DNA of 5,641 nucleotides. It comes from Tannerella sp. GTDB taxonomy: Bacteria > Bacteroidota > Bacteroidia > Bacteroidales > Tannerellaceae. The translations under genes were made by a program, and so were the position numbers. Positions within the stretch are counted from its first letter, which is position 1; every line of letters starts with the position of its first letter. The notes beneath the pieces are model-generated. The model worked only from the letters and a program-made list of their open reading frames with translations. It was not told the DNA's origin and searched no databases. The stretch covers positions 1 through 5,641 of the forward strand of contig JAITHS010000014.1 in NCBI GenBank assembly GCA_031279875.1. Direction: 5' to 3'. This document shows, piece after piece, positions 1 to 3,800 of the stretch.

Positions 1-2
1 GC

Positions 3-171
3 ATAGTCCCGCATGGGACGACACTTGTTTACGCCGCCTATAATGACGAATGCTCTGTATGGCGGCGGTACCGTATCCCAAACCCTTGCAGTGATTTTAG
101 AACCCTGCAAGCGGTTTTCGGCAACAACCCTTGTATGTGGCGCAACCAAGTGTCGTCCCATGCGGGACTAT
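3..171. repeat. 25-bp perfect inverted repeat flanking 119 bp (REPIN- or MITE-like)
   Basis: Bases 3-27 are the exact reverse complement of 147-171, 25 of 25. Each arm contains its own small palindrome: GTCCC-GCAT-GGGAC at 6-19 and GTCCC-ATGC-GGGAC at 155-168. The interior also has hairpins: CGCCGCC 32-38 with GGCGGCG 61-67, and CTTGCAG 85-91 with CTGCAAG 105-111. Two REP-like palindromes in opposite orientation around a short spacer is the layout of a REPIN; a small non-autonomous transposon with terminal inverted repeats would look similar. Only two bases of left flank are present, so a target-site duplication cannot be judged. No open reading frame lies inside. Confidence 0.8.
41..54 (+). 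repeat. Direct repeat copy 1, TAATGACGAATGCT
   Basis: The 14-bp sequence recurs exactly at 267-280. The adjoining CGAATGCTCTGTA (47-59) also recurs with one mismatch at 240-252, so pieces of one longer sequence are scattered through this region. It lies inside the 119-bp interior of the inverted repeat. Confidence 0.7.
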
Positions 172-190
172 TGTTGATATGCCTCCTCTC

Positions 191-212
191 ACCGGAGACT
201 AAAGTCACCGGT
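191..212. repeat. Imperfect palindrome ACCGG-A-GACT..AGTC-A-CCGGT
   Basis: ACCGG 191-195 pairs with CCGGT 208-212 and GACT 197-200 pairs with AGTC 203-206, separated by AA and a single A-A mismatch on each side of the helix. It lies between the second and third GTCGTCCC repeats and is followed by TAATAAAG, a word repeated at 335-342 after another palindrome. Confidence 0.6.
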
Positions 213-217
213 TAATA

Positions 218-238
218 AAGTGTCGTCCCTGCGGGACT
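218..238 (+). repeat. Third copy of the GTCGTCCC..GCGGGACT repeat
   Basis: This stretch matches 148-169 except that the central A (160) is missing. GTCCC at 225-229 now pairs with GGGAC at 233-237 across a 3-nt TGC loop. It has the same orientation as the second arm of the upstream inverted repeat and stands alone, like a solitary REP. A change confined to the loop suggests the stem is the conserved part. Confidence 0.8.
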
Positions 239-261
239 GCGAATGCCCTGTACGTTAACGC

Positions 262-280
262 CCTCGTAATGACGAATGCT
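262..280 (+). repeat. Direct repeat copy 2, CCTCG + TAATGACGAATGCT
   Basis: The exact 14-bp match to 41-54 is at 267-280. With the preceding CCTCG it reads, on the reverse strand, CGTCATTACGAGG, close to the dispersed CGTCATTGCGAGG-type repeat I recall from many unrelated bacterial genomes. The resemblance is from memory and not verified. Confidence 0.6.
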
Positions 281-284
281 GTGG

Positions 285-311
285 TTCGGACGAGGCGCAG
301 CCTCGTCCGAA
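285..311. repeat. Strong hairpin, 12-bp stem, GCA loop
   Basis: TTCGGACGAGGC (285-296) is perfectly complementary to GCCTCGTCCGAA (300-311), leaving a GCA loop. It is the most stable short hairpin in the window. It could stop transcription arriving from the left, but no T-run follows on either strand, so a simple intrinsic terminator is not supported. Its right half recurs at 430-447 and its GTCCGAA end recurs three times at 411-447, marking it as a member of a local repeat family. Confidence 0.8.
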
Positions 312-319
312 TTATCATG

Positions 320-334
320 GCAGGCGTAGCCTGC
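320..334. repeat. Hairpin GCAGGC-GTA-GCCTGC
   Basis: A perfect 6-bp stem (320-325 with 329-334) has a 3-nt loop. The stem nearly matches the hairpin at 367-383, with a different loop (GTA against ACA), so the stem is kept while the loop varies. Confidence 0.7.
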
Positions 335-346
335 TAATAAAGCGAA

Positions 347-368
347 GATGTAGATGTAGATGTAGATG
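347..368 (+). repeat. Hexamer tandem repeat (GATGTA)3 plus GATG
   Basis: Three exact GATGTA units at 347-364 are followed by GATG, which runs into the next hairpin as GATGCA. It is a short simple-sequence tract in non-coding DNA and could vary in copy number. It is far (about 255 bp) upstream of the predicted promoter, so an effect on expression is not obvious. Confidence 0.8.
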
Positions 369-383
369 CAGGCACAGCCTGCA
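367..383. repeat. Hairpin TGCAGGC-ACA-GCCTGCA
   Basis: A perfect 7-bp stem (367-373 with 377-383) closes on an ACA loop. It shares the GCAGGC/GCCTGC arms of the 320-334 hairpin and directly abuts the hexamer repeat. Confidence 0.75.
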
Positions 384-394
384 CGGATAGAGCA

Positions 395-413
395 GACAAG
401 GTAAAACCTTGTC
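395..413. repeat. Hairpin GACAAGG-TAAAA-CCTTGTC
   Basis: A 7-bp perfect stem (395-401 with 407-413) has a TAAAA loop. The right arm runs on into GTCCGAACAGC, so it follows the same plan as the 285-311 hairpin (arm ending in GTCCGAA) with a T for C change in the arm. Confidence 0.7.
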
Positions 414-460
414 CGAACAGCGTCCGAACAGCGCAGCCTTGTCCGAACAGCGGAACAGCG
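411..460 (+). repeat. Clustered GTCCGAACAGC direct repeats
   Basis: GTCCGAACAGC occurs at 411-421, 422-432 and 441-451, with a shortened GAACAGCG at 453-460. The first two abut; the third is preceded by GCGCAGCCTT, so 430-447 matches the right half of the 285-311 hairpin at 16 of 18 positions. Uneven spacing and absence of unique spacers make this a decayed repeat array, not a CRISPR. Confidence 0.8.
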
Positions 461-466
461 GGCTTT

Positions 467-506
467 AAATCATAACAATGTGTAACAAATCATAATAATA
501 TGTAAA
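467..506 (+). repeat. 20-bp tandem duplication, two copies
   Basis: Bases 467-486 and 487-506 match at 17 of 20 positions; both begin AAATCATAA and contain TGTAA near the end. The tract lies at the switch from the GC-rich repeat cluster to AT-rich promoter-side DNA. Mismatches show it is not a very recent duplication. Confidence 0.75.
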
Positions 507-622
507 ATATTTTTTGAAAAAAAACGACAAAATCATCTGTTAATGCTGGTTTTGGGGGAATATTAGGTGGAAGGGGAAATGTTAAAAATACGAACAAGTA
601 TATAAAAGTTCAAAACATGTTG
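507..622. other. AT-rich non-coding spacer upstream of the promoter
   Basis: I see no gene, convincing palindrome or promoter box here. It contains a T-run followed by an A-run (510-524), which may be bent DNA, and a purine-rich stretch around 554-580. TATTTTTTG at 508-516 has one T too many for the -7 consensus. Confidence 0.5.
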
Positions 623-630
623 TATTTTTG
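623..630 (+). promoter_or_regulatory. Putative Bacteroidota-type -7 promoter element
   Basis: TATTTTTG matches TAnnTTTG, the -7 element used by the primary sigma factor of Bacteroidota, and is followed by CAC as often seen. Transcription would begin near 636-640, leaving a leader of about 90 nt. I find no clear TTTG/TTG -33 element at the expected distance (about 597-604 reads as an AT-rich stretch), so the call rests on the -7 box and its position upstream of the only gene. Confidence 0.55.
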
Positions 631-653
631 CACGGTCTAAATGTAGGACAAGC

Positions 654-687
654 GCTTTGACTTACAGCAAAGCTGTCTGCTAAACAG
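654..687 (+). promoter_or_regulatory. Leader stem-loop(s) in the 5' UTR
   Basis: GCTTTG at 654-659 pairs with CAAAGC at 668-673 around an 8-nt loop. CTGT at 673-676 can pair with ACAG at 684-687 just downstream, sharing one base with the first stem. The hairpins lie in the predicted leader, about 40-75 nt before the ATG. They may affect mRNA stability or translation but match no riboswitch I know, and the stems are short enough to be chance. Confidence 0.3.
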
Positions 688-728
688 TAATTTATAACAA
701 AACAATACTAATTAAAAAATTCAATCTT
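688..728 (+). promoter_or_regulatory. A/T-rich translation initiation region without Shine-Dalgarno
   Basis: The 40 bases before ATG 729 are almost all A and T, with the only G at the far upstream end and no GGAGG-like sequence. Such unstructured A-rich leaders are the usual initiation context in Bacteroidota and support the chosen start. An in-frame TAA at 681-683 closes the frame upstream. Confidence 0.5.
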
Positions 729-875
729 ATGACGAAAGAAAATTTTACTGCGAAACATCAAACGGCGCACAAGCGCAAGTTGAAATTTATTAACACCGCC
801 GCTAATACAAAAACTCTGTTCTTTAGCAGCGCTATTGCAACACTGTTGCTTTTATTCTATGCTCCGACACAAGCA
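729..875 (+). other. Signal peptide with long basic N-region (residues 1-49)
   Basis: Residues 1-28 are polar and basic, including KRK at 15-17. Residues 30-44 are a hydrophobic core running from LFFSS to LLLLFY. After it comes APTQA followed by QN, a good signal peptidase I site after Ala49. No cysteine follows, so it is not a lipoprotein signal. The N-region is much longer than the usual few residues. A TTG at codon 18 would give a conventional-length signal, but no ribosome-binding signal supports it and ATG 729 is preferred. Confidence 0.85.
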
Positions 876-3800
876 CAAAATAGCGTGCTGAAACCGGAAT
901 TCCAACAACCACCGAATACGCATGTGCATGCCGACGGGACAGTGTGTAACGGACATCATGATGATGATGAACCGGCGGTAAATGTTTCCAATCTTAAATC
1001 GGTAAAGATTAGCACAGTTAATTCTGATGCAAGTTCTATTATTACGCCGAGAAGAGGTAACGTATCGAATCCGACCCCTAATTTTTATGATAGGGATTCC
1101 ATTCATGGGAAGAACGACGTAAATGTTACTTTTGGTGCCGGTGAATCCGCGTCTATACGTAATTTGCAGGTGAATTGGCCAGGTTCCGGTGGTATTCTTT
1201 ACGGAACAAGTGATAAATCCTTGCTGATTGGCAGCAATTATTCAAAAAATGCTGTGGTTGGGATTTATGATGTTAAAGGTGAAGTGTCAGGAGCGTTGAG
1301 AAATATCAGATTTTATAATGAAAATTTTGGCTCTGAATGGGGTGCACCGTTGGCAGCACCATCGGCAACCGCTCAGACAAGTACTGATGTTGCGACTGGT
1401 AATCCTGGTAGCGAGCCTCTTCGTATGTGGATACCGGGACCTGTTTCCTATGAGGCGACAAAAGATATTTTAAAAATTGGTGCTCCTTTTTCGCATAGTA
1501 CAAACATAAATGACGCTATGCAATATTATTCAACAAGTACTTATAACGTACAAATTTTACCCACTGCCAATTATTTGCTACAAGCCACTCCCCCCCCTTA
1601 TTACGGGTCTGTTTTTTACCCTTTTAAAGATCCTAATTCAATGACTTATTATGTACCTATGCATAATCATACTGGAATAAAATGGATCAATTTGAACAGT
1701 TTTGTGTTTTATGGGAAAATGGCAGATACAGTTTATACTTCAACGCGAGATCAAACTCTATTTGATGACGGAGAAAGTTTGCTTCATACAATACCTGGTG
1801 TCGCAAGCAATGCTTCATCTTATACCAGTGCTGTAAATGCAGCAAAATATATACGTCCAACAACGGTTTTATTGTCGGGTGAAAATAAATTGCATGAAAT
1901 AACGATTGGTGATGTTGAATGGTATAATGCTTATCTTACCGGGCATAAGTATGACGAAGACCATATTCTGGGTTTGCTTTTCGATGCTACTGGCTGTGGT
2001 CATTATACCGGTTGGGTTAGTTATGACAGGGATTTGGTAAGATTTGATACACTTTATGGTACTGCCGCCTCCGGTCGCTATGTTGACGCGGCAGTGCGAA
2101 TTTTAGATAATTCCGACGTTTACGTCAAAAATAGCATAACAGATGTATCAATGGTACAGTATTCCATCAATACGAATGGAACTACGGGTAATATAAGCTC
2201 TCCTAACCAGCAAGGTTCGGACGTTCTTCTTGTCTTACCCGGCAAGGAGAACAGCAATGGAGAACGGTCGAATTTCCGTCTTAAAATAGACGGTGATGCT
2301 CATATTTTGCATACGCAGGACAGCAATTATTATGTGGTAAGCAATCCCTTGACCGACGGATATTTATACAGATACGATCAAGCAAGTCCTGGTCCAGGAT
2401 TACCATTCCCTATCGCTCAGTCTCCGGTTTTGCTGTCGGGCGGCGTGAACCGCTATAAGGAAGCGGATGTTTTTTGGAGTTACGTGCATCCGCGCGAACT
2501 GCTGACGCTGACGGACAGCGTGACTTTTAGCGATTCTACCAAATGGATGCCATACGGCGTAACAAAATCGTCGGTCTATGGTGTGCACGGCGAATATAGA
2601 GGCGGTACCAACATCTCAACACGCGACATAGCAGGTAAAGACACGACGGCAATCATCGAAATCGGCTGTGTAACAGACAGCCAGAGTTACTTTAAGGTCT
2701 ATTCCGCCGGAATGTTGAAAAACTACCGTTCAGAACTCGTTAACGGTAATGATTCGCTCATTGTCGGCAATTTGGTTGACAATCTTGCACCCGGATTTTA
2801 TTTGAGCAACGACACCATGCCGCTCTATATCATCAATGACGGAAAGGGAACTAAAACGCTTGACGTCAATGCGGGCATCAAATTCAATGCCCATGGTATC
2901 GACAGCATCAACAAAGCGATTGCTACCGCTACCGGCGGCAGCGACCTCCATATCCAAGCAAACCGGTTTGTTCGTTTTGCTAACGGCTCGCCCAACTTTA
3001 CGCTCAAAAAAGACAACGAAATTAAAATCCTTGCCGATTATGGCTATGTTCATGCAACCGACAGTATTACGTTTGCTGATGCCGATTCGGCTCATTTTAC
3101 GATATGGGCGCAAGGTCCGGCAGATGCGACTCGCGGCGTTTTTAATGAAGGTACAACTTACGGCGGCGCTATTGAGATAGGCAAGCGCTTTACGGCAAAA
3201 TATAATGATACTAAAAAGGGAAGCGGTCTCGTCCTTGTCCGTTCCGAAAATGACGATGTGCTGGTAAAGGAACAGTTTGAATTTAGAAACATAGCGGCGA
3301 GAGATTCGAGCGGCGAACTGATGGTACAGGCAGCGCAAGACATTCGCCTGAAAGATTCCGTTCTTCTGACACAGGACGGACGGCGCTCCATGCTGTTTGA
3401 AGCCGGCAAAACCGCTTACTTCGGCAACGGCTTTATAGCAAAGTTGGGTAGAACTATGAACAATGGAGACCTGACCATCAAAGCCGGTTATCCGGTATTT
3501 TTCCCGACAGCAGATGTGGCTTCGCCATTGGCTTGGGGAGCAGGCAATAATTATACGAATAACGGTTATACCAATCGTCAAGACGGTCAAGTGTTAGCCT
3601 CCGGCGGCGATATATGGTTTGACGGCAATGCGGAAATCAATTTGAACCCTCGTCTTTCCGATTCTGTGGACGTGTTTATCCGCGCTTTCAATTCCATCTA
3701 TTTAAGCGGACAGTTCATAACGAACCTTCAAAGCGTATATACACCTGCAAGCGGTACGGTAGATACAATATTAAAGTATGCCGAAACGGGAAATATCGAA

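Noticed and set aside
39..44. TATAAT as a sigma70 -10 box
   Set aside because: No partner -35 at proper spacing, no gene follows for nearly 700 bp, and the apparent host type uses TAnnTTTG. It lies inside a repeat element.
28..146. Invertible promoter between the 25-bp inverted repeats
   Set aside because: No TAnnTTTG box was found on either strand of the interior, and a separate promoter candidate lies close to the gene. Kept only as a lesser alternative.
285..313. Intrinsic terminator at the 12-bp hairpin
   Set aside because: The stem is strong but no T-run follows on either strand, and similar hairpins recur nearby, which fits a repeat family better. A role in stopping upstream transcription cannot be excluded.
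411..460. CRISPR-like direct repeats
   Set aside because: Repeats are 11 bp, abut or are unevenly spaced, have no unique spacers of constant length, and no cas gene is present.
508..516. TATTTTTTG as a second -7 element
   Set aside because: One T too many for TAnnTTTG, and it would give a leader of about 200 nt. The box at 623-630 fits exactly.
617..640. Seven-codon leader peptide starting at ATG 617
   Set aside because: It overlaps the promoter box and would lie upstream of the predicted transcription start. Another ATG at 641 is followed at once by TAG.
780..782. TTG at codon 18 as the true start
   Set aside because: It would give a normal-length signal peptide, but TTG starts are rare and the ATG at 729 has the better A/T-rich leader.
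2730..3590. A 286-codon reverse-strand open frame opposite the large gene
   Set aside because: It lies entirely antisense to the long forward frame, has no promoter or start context, and its translation is a low-plausibility mix without recognisable motifs. It is a by-product of the codon usage of the real gene.
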